This document shows, in pieces, positions 32,730 to 43,600 of a stretch of DNA of 64,000 nucleotides. Each line of letters starts with the position of its first letter. The stretch's first letter is position 1. The stretch is from Aplectana chamaeleonis (taxonomy: Eukaryota; Nematoda; Chromadorea; Rhabditida; Cosmocercidae), in NCBI GenBank assembly GCA_029168955.1, contig JAPDOI010000900.1, positions 117,001 to 181,000 on the forward strand, in the 5' to 3' direction. Both the position numbers and the translations under genes were made by a program. The notes under the pieces were generated by a model. That model worked only from the letters and a program-made list of their open reading frames with translations, searched no databases and was not told where the DNA came from.

Positions 32730-32753
32730 AACGTACGACATCTCGGCAGCAAC

Positions 32754-32922
32754 GAAGTTTTTTGACCCTTATAACATGGGCATATTATCGGAGAGTCTGT
32801 TAAGGACAACCATTCCGCCCTGGCATAGGCGGTGGATAACCGCCTTTACCAAAGAACATCGAGCAAATAAGCTTTTTCAAGGTCACGTCTCCAATAGCAT
32901 CCCTATTGTGGCAGGCGTACCT
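32754..32922 (+). pseudogene. CR1-P RT middle segment
   Basis: A short stretch of the outer element between the two nested insertions. It encodes MGILSESLLRTTIPPWHRRW and NKLFQGHVSNSIPIVAGVP, which lies between the AFDTV and PQGG motifs of the RT. Beyond 32922 the frame runs antisense into M2. Confidence 0.85.
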
Positions 32923-32939
32923 CTTCTTCTTCTTCTGCA

Positions 32940-35195
32940 GCCTCAAAGTGGTTTTTGTCATAGGTTGAGGAACTGGGCGACCTTCACCGGATTCGTCCAA
33001 AGGTCCATTGTGGTTAAGGAGGTAGGTCTCTTCGGGCACATGAACAAGTGCGGCGTGTCGTGTGCGGGAGCACCACAGTCCGGGCATGCGTCTGGTCGGC
33101 TGCTGTCGATCTTGTTGACGTAAGACATGAGCAGAATAGAGTGACCACAGCGCAGCTAGGCAAGAGCACATCTGGCTCGTCTGCCGAGTTGAGACTCGGA
33201 CTCGCAAACCCGAGGCGGTACTGTTCCCAAGATAGGATTCACAGCCGCCTTTGTTAGATATCCTCGAACAAACTGGGTGGGCTCCTCACACAGAAGACGA
33301 AGCCTTTCCATGTTGGAGTCGACCCATCTCTGTACATCAACTTTACGAGGAGCATCGGCGAACGGCGTCCTAATCGACCTCTCTCCTATGAGCTTCGTGA
33401 CTCTCTTTGTCGGATGATTCGGCTGTCTCAGGACATTAATATACATCAGCTGTGCCTGCAGTTCACAATGCTCCTTGGCCGGTTATATGCGGGCCTCCAC
33501 GTGAAGATGTGCTATTGGGGAGCTCCTTGCACAACCGGTCGCAATTCTAAGCGCAGCATTCTGTACACGCTGCAGCTTATTCCAGGAGCTGTCAGACACC
33601 AGGTGCTGCCACACTGGTGCCGCATATTCCAGAGCCGGCTGAATTATTGCTCTGTAGGTTCTCAATATAGTCTCTCGGCTGCTTCCCCATGATGTTCCTC
33701 CGAGAGCTCCCAAGATATTAAGCCTAGCCTTGACGACTGTTTGTTTCTGTTCCGCATTTTTGTGGAACTTCAGTGACGGATCAAGAATAAGGCCAAGCAG
33801 CTTGGGGAATTTTTCTGCTGGCAACAGGTCACCATCCCATTTGACAACTGGATGGGCACTGTGTTCCTTGGTGTTTGTTGTGAACACTGAAACAGAGGAT
33901 TTTGCGGCAGACTGTGAGCATCATATTATCGAGGAAGAGCTTCAACTCGACGAGATAGGCGCTGATCTTGTTAGCGGCTATCTGCAGGTCACGGTCCTGG
34001 CACATGATGGTGATGTCGTCGGCATACATAACAATCTTTACAACATTGGGAGGCTCGGGAATGTCCTCAAGATACAAGCTGACTAGGGCAGGGGACAACA
34101 CTCCGCCTTGCGGAACACCGGCTGCTATTGGAATGCTATCGGATACGTGATTCTGGAACAGAACCTTAGCCCGGCGGCCTTTCGTGAACGCTGCAATCCA
34201 TCGCTTCTGCCATGATGGTAGCGACGACTTGAGCAGTTTCTCGGACAGCAGTCCCAAGTTAACAGAGTCAAACGCTTTGCTCAGGTCGAGGGCGACGGCC
34301 ACCGTTCTCAGGAGCTTTCTCATGTTGAACCCATCGACCGCAAAGCTCACGATCTCCAATAGAGCAGTAGTAGTAGAGTGAAGTTTCCTGAACCCATGCT
34401 GATGCTGCTGTTGCACATTTTGATCAGCCAGGTCCGTCACGATCAACTTTTCAGCTAATTTAGCGACGGGCAATAACAGGCTTATTGGTCGAAAGCCTTT
34501 TGCCGTGCTTTGGGACTTGCCTGGCTTTGGCAACGGTATCACATTGGCTGTCTTCGAAGCTTGGGGTAGAGTGCAAGTCCAGAAAGAAGTTTAATTATCT
34601 CCGCAAGCATCGGTAGAAGTTCCGTGGGAAGCTTCTTCAGGATGGCTGGGGAGATACCGTCAGGTCCGATAGCCTTCGAATTCCGCATTTCTTTGATAGC
34701 CTTCTCTACTTGTGTGAGCGTGAGAGTAAAGGCCTCAGAAGCGTTCATGAGCGGCAACCGGCTCAGCTCTCTAAATGTGACTCTATTTTGCACGCCTCGC
34801 TGGGTACGTGTGATGAAAAAATTCTTGCCGAGTGCGTAAGCAGCCGCTTTCCCTGATTTGAAGACGTTCTCCTCGAACTCAATAGCGGAGCTCATCGGGG
34901 GAGCGGACTTTCCGGAAATTTTCCTCAACACTTTCCACGTCGTAGTTCCGTCCGCCTTGAAATTCAGCTTTTCAGTGAACTTCTCCCAGCATTCCCTATT
35001 GTTCTTATCCAGATCCTGCTTGATCTCATTATCCAGCACAGCAATCTTCGGGTCTAGATGGTCTGCGGCTCTCTTCTCATCTCTGGTTCTTATCTTCTGC
35101 AGTATTTCCCTGCTGACATTTGGAAAAAAAGGTCTTGACACGACCCTCAGGAATTGCTGTTTTCATGGCCTTGCGGATGGCCCTTGTTAGATGGC
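32940..35195 (-). pseudogene. M2 linker, reverse transcriptase and C-terminal finger
   Basis: From 35195 leftward: linker (HLTRAIRKAMKTAIPEG, 34539-35190), RT fingers (NSKAIGPDGISPAILKKLPT), then a 237-codon frame 33829-34542 with PLPKPGKSQSTAKGFRPISL, HQHGFRKLHSTTTALLEIVS, VALDLSKAFDSV, AGVPQGGVLSPALVSLYLED and YADDITIM. The thumb is at 33483-33887. The C-terminal region at 33446-32960 retains MPGLWCSRTRHAALVHVPEE in a shifted frame. Breaks are few compared with the other CR1 copies, so M2 is one of the younger ones. Confidence 0.85.
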
Positions 35196-35241
35196 CCTCC
35201 TTCTTCTTCTTCTTCTTGTCAGCCATGAACAGAGCATCGCA

Positions 35242-35574
35242 TCAGAGGCGTAGGAAGTTAGCCACTTCACACGGTCTGTACCATAGATCTCGAGCAGATA
35301 ACATTGTAGGTCTGGCGGGACATGAAAATAGATGCAATGATTCATGTCCAGCACATTCACAATCAGGGCATCTATCAGGGACTGACTGATCAATCCGATG
35401 GGCGTAGGCCTTCAGATATGTGGAGTGACCGCATCGCAGACCAGCGAGAATTGATCGGGTGCGTCTCGGTAGATCGGCTTCGCCGTCGTCGACTCGTGGG
35501 GGTACGCCGCCATAAATTGAGTTGGGCTGAGCATCAGACAGGTACTCTGCCACAAAGCGCGTATGCTCAGCCAT
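35242..35574 (-). pseudogene. M3 C-terminal Cys/His finger
   Basis: This frame starts MAEHTRFVAEYLSDAQPN and carries RSILAGLRCGHSTYLKAYAH and PDRCPDCECAGHESLHLFSC, ending DLWYRPCEVANFLRL. That corresponds to the family's C-terminal finger. It is offset by one frame from the RT block. Confidence 0.85.
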
Positions 35575-36937
35575 CTGGAGTCTTCTGCGGGAGAGCTCGG
35601 ATGTAGCCTAGCGTTGTTGATCGACAGCAGACAGGGAAGCATTGAGCGGCGTGCGTATACTTCTTGATTGGGGGCCGGACGACAGAAGACGGCAGTTTGG
35701 ATGGGTCGGGCTCTTGACAATACTTATGAGAAACTGCTGAGAGTAAGCAGTGCTGTTTTACGGGGAGTAGGCCGGTTTCCTGATGAAGATGCGAAATAGG
35801 CGTCGACTTGTGACATCCAGTAATAAGCCTGAGGGCAGTATTCTGTGCTCTCTGCAACTTGCACCAAGAGGATTCAGAGAGATGTCTGGTCGAAATAGGG
35901 GCGCCATATTCCAAAACCGGCTGGACCATGGCTCTATAAGTCGTACGTAGTACTTCTTTCGTGCTGTCCCACGAAGTTCCAGCCAAAGCGCGAAGAATGT
36001 TGTTGCGCGAGTTGGCAGCGGCAGCTCGTATACGCGTGTTCTCATGGAATCGTAAAGAGGGGTCCAGGAAAACTCCCAATAGTCGAGGATGCTTAGACAG
36101 TGGCAGCTCGTGACCATCCCAGACGACTTTGGGATGTAGTCGATGTTCGATAGTAGCTGTCGTACATAGTGTAGCACTTGATTTGGAGGCAGAGACAGTC
36201 AGCGACTTTGATTTAAGATATGCTGCCAGGGTCCGTAAGTAGTCATTCATGGCAGCAGTGGCTCGATCGATAACTGAGTCCGCGCAAGCGATTGTGATGT
36301 CATCGGCGTACAGGCACAGATGAATACCAGTTGGTGGCTCAGGAATATCAGACAGAAATAGCGAGAACAGGCTCGGGGATAACACCCCGCCTTGCGGGAC
36401 ACCGGCTTTCAAAGGGACCGAAGACGATAGATGTCCGTCGAACTTCACACGAATGGACCGGTTTTTGATAAAGCTTTTAATCCATCTTTTAGACCAACAG
36501 GGCATATCCGATTCCAGTATGGATTTCGATAGAAGCGAGATACTGACGCTATCAAACGCAGCCGTGAGATCAATAGCAACGACGAGGCTTCTACCAGCCG
36601 GAGTCTTGCGATTAAATCCAGCAATGATATGCTCGGTGATTGACGCCAGGGCAGTGATGGTGGAATGCTCCTTCTTGAAACCATGCTGGTGAGTGTTGTG
36701 CTGCCACGCGTTTTGGAGGAGCGGATTGACGACTTTTTCCGCAAGCTTGGCAAGGGGAGAGAGAAGGGAAATGGGGCGGTGGGAGGCAGCCTTATCCGAC
36801 GGTTTGCCTGGCTTGGCGATGGGGATGACGACAGCTTGTTTCCAGCGGGCCGGAATAACACCAGAACTGAATGACGAATGAATAAGATCAGAGAGCAGTT
36901 CGTAACAGGGATCAGGAATATGCTCCAAGGTGTTCAA
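35567..36937 (-). CDS. Reverse transcriptase of M3 (456-codon open frame)
   Basis: Domains in order: RT fingers from residue 1 (HIPDPCYELLSDLIHSSFSS, AVVIPIAKPGKPSDKAASHR), HQHGFKKEHSTITALASI at about residue 95, VVAIDLTAAFDSV at about 130, AGVPQGGVLSPSLFSLFLSD at about 185, catalytic LYADDITIACAD at about 215, then thumb and connection to residue 456. The catalytic Asp residues are present. The endonuclease and zinc finger are missing through 5' truncation, so it cannot move alone. The C-terminal finger continues in another frame at 35242-35574, implying a frameshift near 35570. Confidence 0.88.
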   Translation of the reverse strand: MNTLEHIPDPCYELLSDLIHSSFSSGVIPARWKQAVVIPIAKPGKPSDKAASHRPISLLSPLAKLAEKVVNPLLQNAWQHNTHQHGFKKEHSTITALASITEHIIAGFNRKTPAGRSLVVAIDLTAAFDSVSISLLSKSILESDMPCWSKRWIKSFIKNRSIRVKFDGHLSSSVPLKAGVPQGGVLSPSLFSLFLSDIPEPPTGIHLCLYADDITIACADSVIDRATAAMNDYLRTLAAYLKSKSLTVSASKSSATLCTTATIEHRLHPKVVWDGHELPLSKHPRLLGVFLDPSLRFHENTRIRAAAANSRNNILRALAGTSWDSTKEVLRTTYRAMVQPVLEYGAPISTRHLSESSWCKLQRAQNTALRLITGCHKSTPISHLHQETGLLPVKQHCLLSAVSHKYCQEPDPSKLPSSVVRPPIKKYTHAAQCFPVCCRSTTLGYIRALPQKTPDG

Positions 36938-37096
36938 CCTACGCGTGGTGGATCTGTGGAGTCGACGTATGGAGGCTCATCAAACGAACATCAATCACTC
37001 CATGTGGAGTTTTTTCGTATTGGGAGTGTAGATGGCTGGCTGCTACACTCCTCTGTATTCTACTTCTACGAGCTGGCGTCGAGAGGCGCTCCTTCT

Positions 37097-38200
37097 GATG
37101 CACATCACCATTCCATGGATAGTCGACCGCATGGCGGAGTGCAAAATCTCTGAACAGGGTCCAGTCTGCTAGGCCTAAATTAAGATAAGTACGATGACGA
37201 AAACCAGAGTAAGGGGCAAGAGAGTCAGAGAGATCAATATTGACAAAGACGGGAATGTGATCACTGGTGAGAGTTGTGGATGTAGACCACGTGCAAGCAT
37301 TAGAAAGATTGGATGACAAAAGAGAGATATCTGGGCTAGAAGGTCGGCTGTTGGCCGGGAGACGAGTGGGCTGGTCATCATTGAGTATAACCAGGTCACA
37401 CTCCTCAGCCCATTCTTCGACATCTGCCCCTCTGGCGTCAGAATCAAGAGCGGAACAGAACGTGTGAGCATTGAAGTCACCCGCAAAGACAGCTGAAGGG
37501 GAGAGTGATCAGTCGTACAACTGCTTAAGGAGGGAATAGGATTATAAGAGGGGGACAAGATGATATAGGAGGAATATAGATGTTAAATAGAGATAAAGGG
37601 GTTTTGAGGGGGAGGTGGACAGGAATGTACTCGAGAGTACCGTCCTTAGGAGTTTTAGGGATAATATGAGAAGGTAAGGCAGATTGCACGAAAGTAGACA
37701 CTCCGCCCCCAAGAGCTGTCCTTGGCATGTGATAGGCGGTGTAGCCCGGAATGTTAGGTTGGGGATAAGTGGTAGATGGAGAGAGCTTGGTTTCTTGAAC
37801 CATGATAACATCCGGGTGATGAGAACGTGCGAATAGAGAGAGTTCAGATAACTTGTTGCGAAGGCCGTTGAGATTAATGTGAACAATGGAGAGGGGGCGG
37901 TTGGTAATTGAGGAATCAGAGTTGTTGGGGGCAGAGCATAGAACACAACGAAAGGATGAGTCATGATGCCTCACAGAACTGAGGCCCGAACAGGAGAAGT
38001 GCACCCACCTTTGGCATCCGAAGCACTGGACACTTGTTTTATGCCAGGCAACATCCTCGCCGCAAGTGGCACATGGATACTTCTGTGCTGGACATGGATT
38101 TCTCTCGACGCCGGCCCTTTGTAGTAAAATCCTCAGGAGAGCTGCGGCCGACCAGCACCTCTCCCATGACAAAAACCCTCTTCTCGGAGAGGTTGACGTC
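37097..38200 (-). pseudogene. M2 2A-like, PHD finger and endonuclease
   Basis: The 215-codon frame 37525-38172 begins [20 protein letters not shown], passes the 2A-like motif GVERNPCP (the final Gly changed to Cys), a complete PHD finger (CATC..CFGC..WVHFSC..CVLC) and the endonuclease start ([47 protein letters not shown]). After a frameshift, 37175-37558 and 36939-37319 hold the remaining endonuclease with LTSDHIPVFVNIDL, up to the M3 insertion. Confidence 0.88.
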
Positions 38201-38211
38201 GGTTTGCACGG

Positions 38212-39259
38212 AGGCGTACCTTAAGGAGGAGTGCTTTCGCCTGCTCTTATCAGTTTTTATATTTAAGATCCGCCCGTTCCCCCTCAAGACATCAAGGTCG
38301 TTGCATATGCGGATGATATCCCTATTCTGTGCCGGGATCGCGACACAAATGTAGCTGCCAGTAAGATCAATGACTACTTGATCGAGTTGAAATGTTTTCT
38401 CGATAGCGAGATGCTCACAGTTTCTGCCTCTGAATCATCCGTCACCGTCTTTTCCAGTGATCCTGCGGAGCACAGTGTCCATCCCATGGCGAAATGGGAC
38501 GAAACTCAATTGCCGGCCGCCCGTATCCCTAAGCTACCAGAACTCGTGTTGGATCCGTCGTTGAAGTTTCATAAGAACACTTACCAGAAGCAAGCCACAG
38601 TGAAAACAAGACTCAACGCCCTGCGTGCTCTCGCTGGAACGTCCTGGGGATGCAATAAAGAAACGATCCTGACCACGTATAAGGCTATTGTGCAACCCGC
38701 CTTGGAGTATGCTGCGCCAGTCTGGCAGCACATCGTGTCGGACACTTCTTGGTCCAAGCTGCAGCGCATCAAAAATGCCGCTCTGCAAATCGCGGCAGGC
38801 TGTTCGAGAAGCTCTCCAATCGAGCACTTACACGCCGAAGCTCGCATATTGCCAGCTAGAGACTACTGTCAAATCCAGGCGCAACAAATGCACATTAACA
38901 TCAACAAGATCGTATTCGTCTCTTGCGCGCGGAGCATACCCGATTCGTGGAGGAACACTTTAACAGAGTCGCCATAAACTCCATCCTGGGAGTCGCACCT
39001 CTGAAGGTCACCGAGACAGAGATGGAACCTGGCAGGCGTGCCAGGTGCACCCTTGCATCGCTACGCTGTGGACACTCCCCATATGCTAATGTCATATTTG
39101 CAAAGGATCGATAACAGCAAACCCAACGAGTGCCCGGATTGCGGTAGTCAAGGGCATACTACTGCGCACCTGTTCAATTGCCCGAAAAGACCGACTACAT
39201 TGACGACAATAGATTTGTGGACGAACCCAACGCTAGTGGCCAAGTTTCTGAACCCGTGA
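38212..39259 (+). pseudogene. CR1-P RT palm/thumb and C-terminal finger (3' segment)
   Basis: It starts in the PQGG region after the M2 insertion. It continues with the palm (AYADDIPILCRDRDTN, catalytic YADD present), the 199-codon frame 38378-38977 (MLTVSASESSVTVFSSDPAE, ALRALAGTSWGCNKE, LEYAAPVWQHIVSDTSW), a deletion of roughly 150 bp near 38905, and the final finger CPDCGSQGHTTAHLFNC with DLWTNPTLVAKFLNP ending at 39257. Confidence 0.85.
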
Positions 39260-39302
39260 CAGAACCCCTCTCTGTGGCTGCAAAGAAGAGAAGCGTATCG
39301 CC

Positions 39303-39952
39303 GTCCGCTCCCAGTTTTTTGAGCACCGAAATTTTACTACCATTTCTTTTGTAACCTTATTTGATTTTCGGAAGATTACGGCGTTTTTCGGGACAAACAA
39401 CAGCTACCGTAAGTAACGATCATCATACCACTAAAAACATAGAACCAGCAGCTCAGGTCGAGCTAATACACGATGTTACTATAACGAACCAGAAAATCCT
39501 AGCAATACAATTCGTTTTCGCGAATGCGCTTGACGCTCAAGACACCACCCTTGTGGGGTGCTTCCTCCATGTGAGAGAGATTTTCAAGAGTGAAGCCTAG
39601 CTAGCTGGGATGAATCCGGGCGGAGTAAGCAGCGGAGCGGTCGGTCATGGCAGTGATAAGGAGATTTTGACATGATAAGCCCGATAAGCCTTACTTCTAC
39701 CGGCTCAAAATGAGAAAGCTAGGCTATAAACCCGCGCTATAGAATTGTGATATGATAGCACTTTCACACGTTAATACCAAACATCCCGTGCATGACTTTG
39801 TAGATCATTTTCAGGTCAATTCGCTTTCTTGGCCGCTCAAGTTTTGCAAAATGAGGCTTCAATAATTTCAGGGTATGGAGTTTTCATACGAAGGTAAGCC
39901 AGAATCGTTTTGATGACAGCAATAACTGAGTGATAAACAAACACGTGCACGG
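39303..39952. other. Gap with a dispersed repeat
   Basis: Segment 39608-39727 (GGCGGAGTAAGCAGCGGAGC.. CCGGCTCAAAATGAG) is a second copy of the repeat at 24712-24810. The 79-codon frame at 39361-39600 has no recognisable feature. Confidence 0.4.
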
Positions 39953-39963
39953 TAGAGTGAGGA

Positions 39964-40330
39964 TCGAATATTCGAGGTCGAATAAATAATCGAATTTTTC
40001 GAACGAATTTTCATTCGAACATTCGAATGAATATTCGAAAAGTGTGAATATTCGAACATTATTCGAATTCGACTATTCGCAAAAGGTGAATATTCGAATA
40101 TTATTCGAATTCGACCATTCGGAAAAGGTGAATATTCGAATATTATTCGAATTCGACTATTCGGAAAAGGTGAATATTCGAATATTATTCGAATTCGACT
40201 ATTCGGAAAAGGTGAATATTCGGATATGATTCGAATTCGAATATTCGGAAGAGGTGAATATTCGAACATTATTCAAATTCGATTATTCGCAGAGGCGAAT
40301 ATTCGAACGTTATTCGAATTTGAATACCCG
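39964..40330. repeat. 42-bp AT-rich tandem array (left end)
   Basis: GGTGAATATTCGAATATTAT-type units recur exactly every 42 bp (40086, 40128, 40170, 40212, 40254), with degenerate units on both sides. Every unit is self-complementary around GAATTCGAA/TTCGAATA. Confidence 0.93.
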
Positions 40331-40734
40331 AGCTGATTTAACAGAAAATATGAAAATCAGCTTTAATGTATGAAGGAATCGACAAACCTTTCAAGACTGA
40401 ATTCATTTTATTCACTACTCCATTGTTCCATTTTTCCGAACGCAAGAGCTAAATTTTTCCCACACCGTCTGATGAGGCCACTAGGGCGGTTTTAACAGGG
40501 GGAGCCACATGGCAATCAAACTCGGCCACGCCCATTTTTTCATGCCGCCGCGCAATGATAACACCAACCATAGCTTCGTTAGGTGGAGCCATGTACTCCA
40601 CCAACCTTCACCCCTGGGCAGATGAAGTGGGGAACCTACATCATTGGGAGAACCGGTGACAACCGGTGAAACGCCCCGAAAAAGAATGAAAGTGACCCAA
40701 CACTCATGCAAGTCATTTTCAAGATTGGGTGGGT

Positions 40735-41760
40735 GTCACTGCAGGTTTTTCGTCCATAACTTTTTTGTGCTCAGAGATAGACCTTTGGTGAAGGTTGTTT
40801 TTGGTATTCACATACAATTCTGCATTGAAAAACGCTTTCAGTTTTGAAAATAAGTTCTCCTTCTTCCAGCCGAATTCAGTTTATAAAGTGTTTTTTTAGC
40901 CTGAAATTATTTGTTTTTTTGTTCATAACCTTTTTGTGCTTGGAGAGACCTTTGGTGAAGCTTGTTCTCAAAATCTCGATGGAATTCTGCGTCAACTTGT
41001 GCTTCCAGTTTGGAAAAGTATTTTCTCGATCCTTCAGCCTAATCCATTTTACGAAGCACCGGTTTTCCGCCTATAACTCTTCAACTTTTGGAGATAGGAT
41101 TTTGGTGAACGTCGTTTTTGAAATCTACGTAAAATTCTGCGTCGAATGACATCTCGGGTTCCTAACTTTGCTTGCTTCATAAGCCAGCCAGGTCGGTTGA
41201 GCCGATCCCCGTTGTTGGCTCCGGCAGAACTCTGCGTCCCCCACTTAAACCATAGAGGCGAGAGCACCCTATGGAGATAACTACGAAAATCGGTTTCACC
41301 GACCTGGCTGACTTACGGGGCAAGCAAAGTTTGGAAACCGATATATCACTCGACGCCGAATTTTACAGAGATTTCAGAAACTACCTTCACCAGAACCCTA
41401 TCTTCAACGGTTAATGAGTTTTAGGCGGAAAACCGGTGTTTCGTAAAATGAGAAAGGCTGAAGGATCGAGAAAATATTTTTCCAAACTGCAAACGCTAAT
41501 CGATGCAGAATTTTATGGGGATTCCGAAAACAACCTTCACGAAGGGCTGTCTCTTAGGGTAAAAAAGTTATGGACGAAAAACTGATTGCTTTTAGTGAAA
41601 GAAACGTTAATTCATATATTGAAATCAGCTGAGAGAATGGGAGCGTATTTTCTCAAATTGAAAACGTTATGTGACGCAAAATTTCATAAAGATTTTGAAA
41701 ACAGCTCTGTTCAAAGATACATCTGAAAGGGTAAAAACGGTATGAGCGAAGAACAGGTAG
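40735..41760. repeat. About 1-kb foldback with about 165-bp units per arm
   Basis: The symmetry centre is at about 41247. AACTTTGCTTGC (41164) pairs with GCAAGCAAAGTT (ending 41331), and CCAGCCAGGTCGG with CCGACCTGGCTGG-like sequence. Each arm contains three units starting TT.CGTCCATAAC-like and running to CAGTTT.GAAAA. Copies start near 40745, 40916 and 41063 and appear inverted from 41400 to 41760. Nothing is coded. Confidence 0.8.
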
Positions 41761-42068
41761 TTTTTCGAAAATCGCTTGAAGAAATTTTCCGACAGCTTTT
41801 GACTCCAAGACAGCTTAAAGGAAATTAATCATGACCTACGCAGATCATTTCATTAAGAATAGTGAATTTCTAAAGGAGGTCATCTAACGGAAAAAAAATG
41901 TTTCAAAATTAATGATTAAAAATAAAAATACATTGAATGCAAGAAAAAGAGGATAAAGAAAACGTCAAATTTTGAAGTTTCAAGTCTATAGAGAACCTTC
42001 ACCAATCTCCACTCAGTTATCCTAAACAACCTCCACCTCTCGGAACGTTGTCTCCACCCCAACGAACC

Positions 42069-42355
42069 TATGACACCAACCCGGGGTCTTCCTTCCCTTC
42101 CGAAATCGTTGCGGCGCGGAGAAATAGGGGTGGTCAAGGGGCAGCTATAACAAGCCTTGGGGGTGCTAAGCACAGATTTTACATCCGTTTCCGGTGTTAC
42201 GGAAGGTTGCGGCACAGTGCCGTGGTTTGTCGACGTTTAAGATTTGGCCGTGCTATCTCGCCAGTCGGGGCCACTTGTCCACTGCATATGGTCACACCAA
42301 TTTCTCCACGCCGCAACGCTTCTGGCAGAAGAGGAAACCCCGGATTGGTGTTATA
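42069..42355. mobile_element. TA-bounded hairpin MITE
   Basis: TATGACACCAACCCGGGGTC on the left is matched by the inverted right end (complement TATAACACCAATCCGGGGTT). Pairing continues through GTTGCGGCG.GGAGAAAT over about 65 bp. It is 287 bp with TA at both ends and non-coding. Confidence 0.75.
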
Positions 42356-42401
42356 ATTGCGCGGCGGCACGGAAAGATGGGCGAGCCCTAGTGGGATGAC
42401 A

Positions 42402-43420
42402 ATTGGTCCTCCCCCCCCTCCCCCCCCCCTCCTAGTGACTGCACCGATTTGGCTTAAATTTTTTGAGCAGTGGATTGAGAATCTCTTATTCTTTTCGAAA
42501 TTTTTGGAGGATTAATGGCTCAGACGAAACCGCGCTCCACGCCCCGCTGAAAGCCGCCAGCGGGATAGTGACCGTGGAGCGCAAAATCCGAAGTTTTGTC
42601 GCCCACGGTAGTAGCTATCGCGGGGGCGGTAGCGACTGTCGTGGGCGAGTAGCTGCTTCCTGCTCTGGTGATAAGCCCCTCTGAGCTTTTTGTTTTCAAC
42701 AATATACTCACGCACCGGTGCACGACGCGGTCGCACGCCAACACGCGACTCGGCCAGTGTACCGAGCACCAACTGGGGCCACCAGCGATTGAGCAGGGCC
42801 TTCAGCGTCCAGGCGGAGCCAAGTACCGCGAAATTGAGCAATTGAACAGACGGCTCTGCCTTCATCCAAGTCCTGGCTCAGGACCGCGTCGTATGCCTCC
42901 CTTGGAAACTAGCGTCTTGAGCATCTTTTCGGGGGCACGCTTTGCCCGTGATGGGCACGCTCTCGTGTCAGGAGGGCAAGCACTCGCCTATATCGTGTCT
43001 CCGGGAAAGTGGCAAGATCGGAGTGAGCGTCGAGCTCCTTTTTATCTGAGAAGGTTTAGGGGTAGGTTCTCTAGACAAAATTTCAGTCATATCGGAGATT
43101 TTAACGATATAATTACCCTATACTTACCGTGATCTTTCGAAGCACAGAAAGTGGACCTCTTATTCATATTCAGCACCTCGAGTAAGCTCCTTGGGCTAAG
43201 TTAGAGCGGAAAAAATGATTTTGTAGCATTCTTTGCATTGTAGCCCGTACAGGTTTAGAGATGAGTCGTGCCTTATTAATTTGATTTGTAGGTGGAAATA
43301 AAGCTTTAGAAGAAGAATTCAACTACATAATTTCATTTGTAGGTGGAAATTAAGCTTTAGAAGAAGAATTCAACTAGTTATTGCCGCTCACTTCGTAGTT
43401 GCGCGATATTGCTATGGATG
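42402..43420. other. Interior of the hAT-like element, unassigned
   Basis: C runs at 42410-42430, then a GC-rich part (42520-42720) with short internal hairpins (CGCCCACGG.. / ..GTCGTGGGCG; GCGCTCCACGCC.. / ..GTGGAGCGC). The frames at 42512-43132 carry no recognised motif. A 50-bp duplication (AGGTGGAAAT.AAGCTTTAGA) occurs at 43290 and 43342. Confidence 0.35.
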
Positions 43421-43439
43421 CTTAAATTATTCGTCATTC

Positions 43440-43600
43440 GAATTTCGAATAGTCGTTCGTTCGAAATAAAAAATGAACGAATTTATTCGAAATTCGTTCT
43501 TTCGAAATAAAAAATGAACGAATTTATTCGATATTTGTTCGTTCGAAATAAAAAATGAACGAATTTATTCGAAATTCGTTCGTTCGGTCTCTTTTTTAAA
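43440..43600. repeat. 41-bp AT-rich tandem array (right end)
   Basis: TCGAAATAAAAAATGAACGA begins at 43461, 43502 and 43543, i.e. every 41 bp. It is directly followed by the right terminal inverted repeat of the hAT-like element. Confidence 0.9.

Larger units (their letters stand above)
22388..32753 (-). mobile_element. CR1-like retrotransposon M1, inserted antisense in P and itself split twice
   Basis: Its tail (AAGAAGAAGAAG antisense) abuts the P frame at 22388. Its 5' terminus (GCTGCCGAGATGTCGTACG antisense) ends at 32753. The flanking P sequence AACGAAGGCGTTT at 22376-22388 is repeated with three changes at 32751-32763 (AACGAAG then TTTTTT), so a 13-bp duplication is likely. Two insertions interrupt M1: the foldback 23389-28770 and retrotransposon J 31041-32729. 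Removing both leaves about 3.3 kb, near full length. Confidence 0.88.
35205..37084 (-). mobile_element. Divergent CR1-like retrotransposon M3, nested in M2
   Basis: A 5'-truncated element with an AAGAAGAAGAAGAAG tail. The duplication GGCCCTCCTTCT (35193-35204) and GGCGCTCCTTCT (37085-37096) flanks it. It belongs to the same clade as the other copies but to a clearly different subfamily (for example VAIDLTAAFDSVSISLLSKS). Being the innermost insertion, it is also the best preserved. The first 145 bp of its 5' side (36938-37084) do not read as RT and may be a rearranged start. Confidence 0.9.
32923..38211 (-). mobile_element. CR1-like retrotransposon M2, inserted antisense in P
   Basis: Bounded by a perfect 10-bp target duplication AGGCGTACCT (32913-32922 and 38212-38221). 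The GAAGAAGAAG tail lies at the left and the 5' end (CCGTGCAAACCGACGTCAAC antisense) at the right, so it is only slightly 5'-truncated. It is split at ..NGDVHQKER|HLTRAIRKAM.. by element M3 (35205-37084). Without M3 it is about 3.4 kb. Confidence 0.92.
21413..39291 (+). mobile_element. CR1-like retrotransposon copy P, split into three parts by nested insertions
   Basis: The outermost element of the nest. Its own sequence is 21413-22387, 32754-32922 and 38212-39291 (about 2.2 kb, 5'-truncated). Protein order is continuous across the gaps: ..RTVGLALDITKAF at 22380, then ..MGILSES..NSIPIVAGVP at 32776-32920, then the PQGG region and YADDI at 38210 onward, and finally CPDCGSQGHTTAHLFNC and a GGCTGCAAAGAAGAG tail. 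Flanking target duplication: AGCGCATCGCC (21402-21412) and AGCGTATCGCC (39292-39302). Confidence 0.9.

Noticed and set aside
40044..40229. 61-codon repeat frame (FDYSEKVNIRIL)
   Set aside because: Translation of the 42-bp AT-rich array, whose period keeps the frame open.
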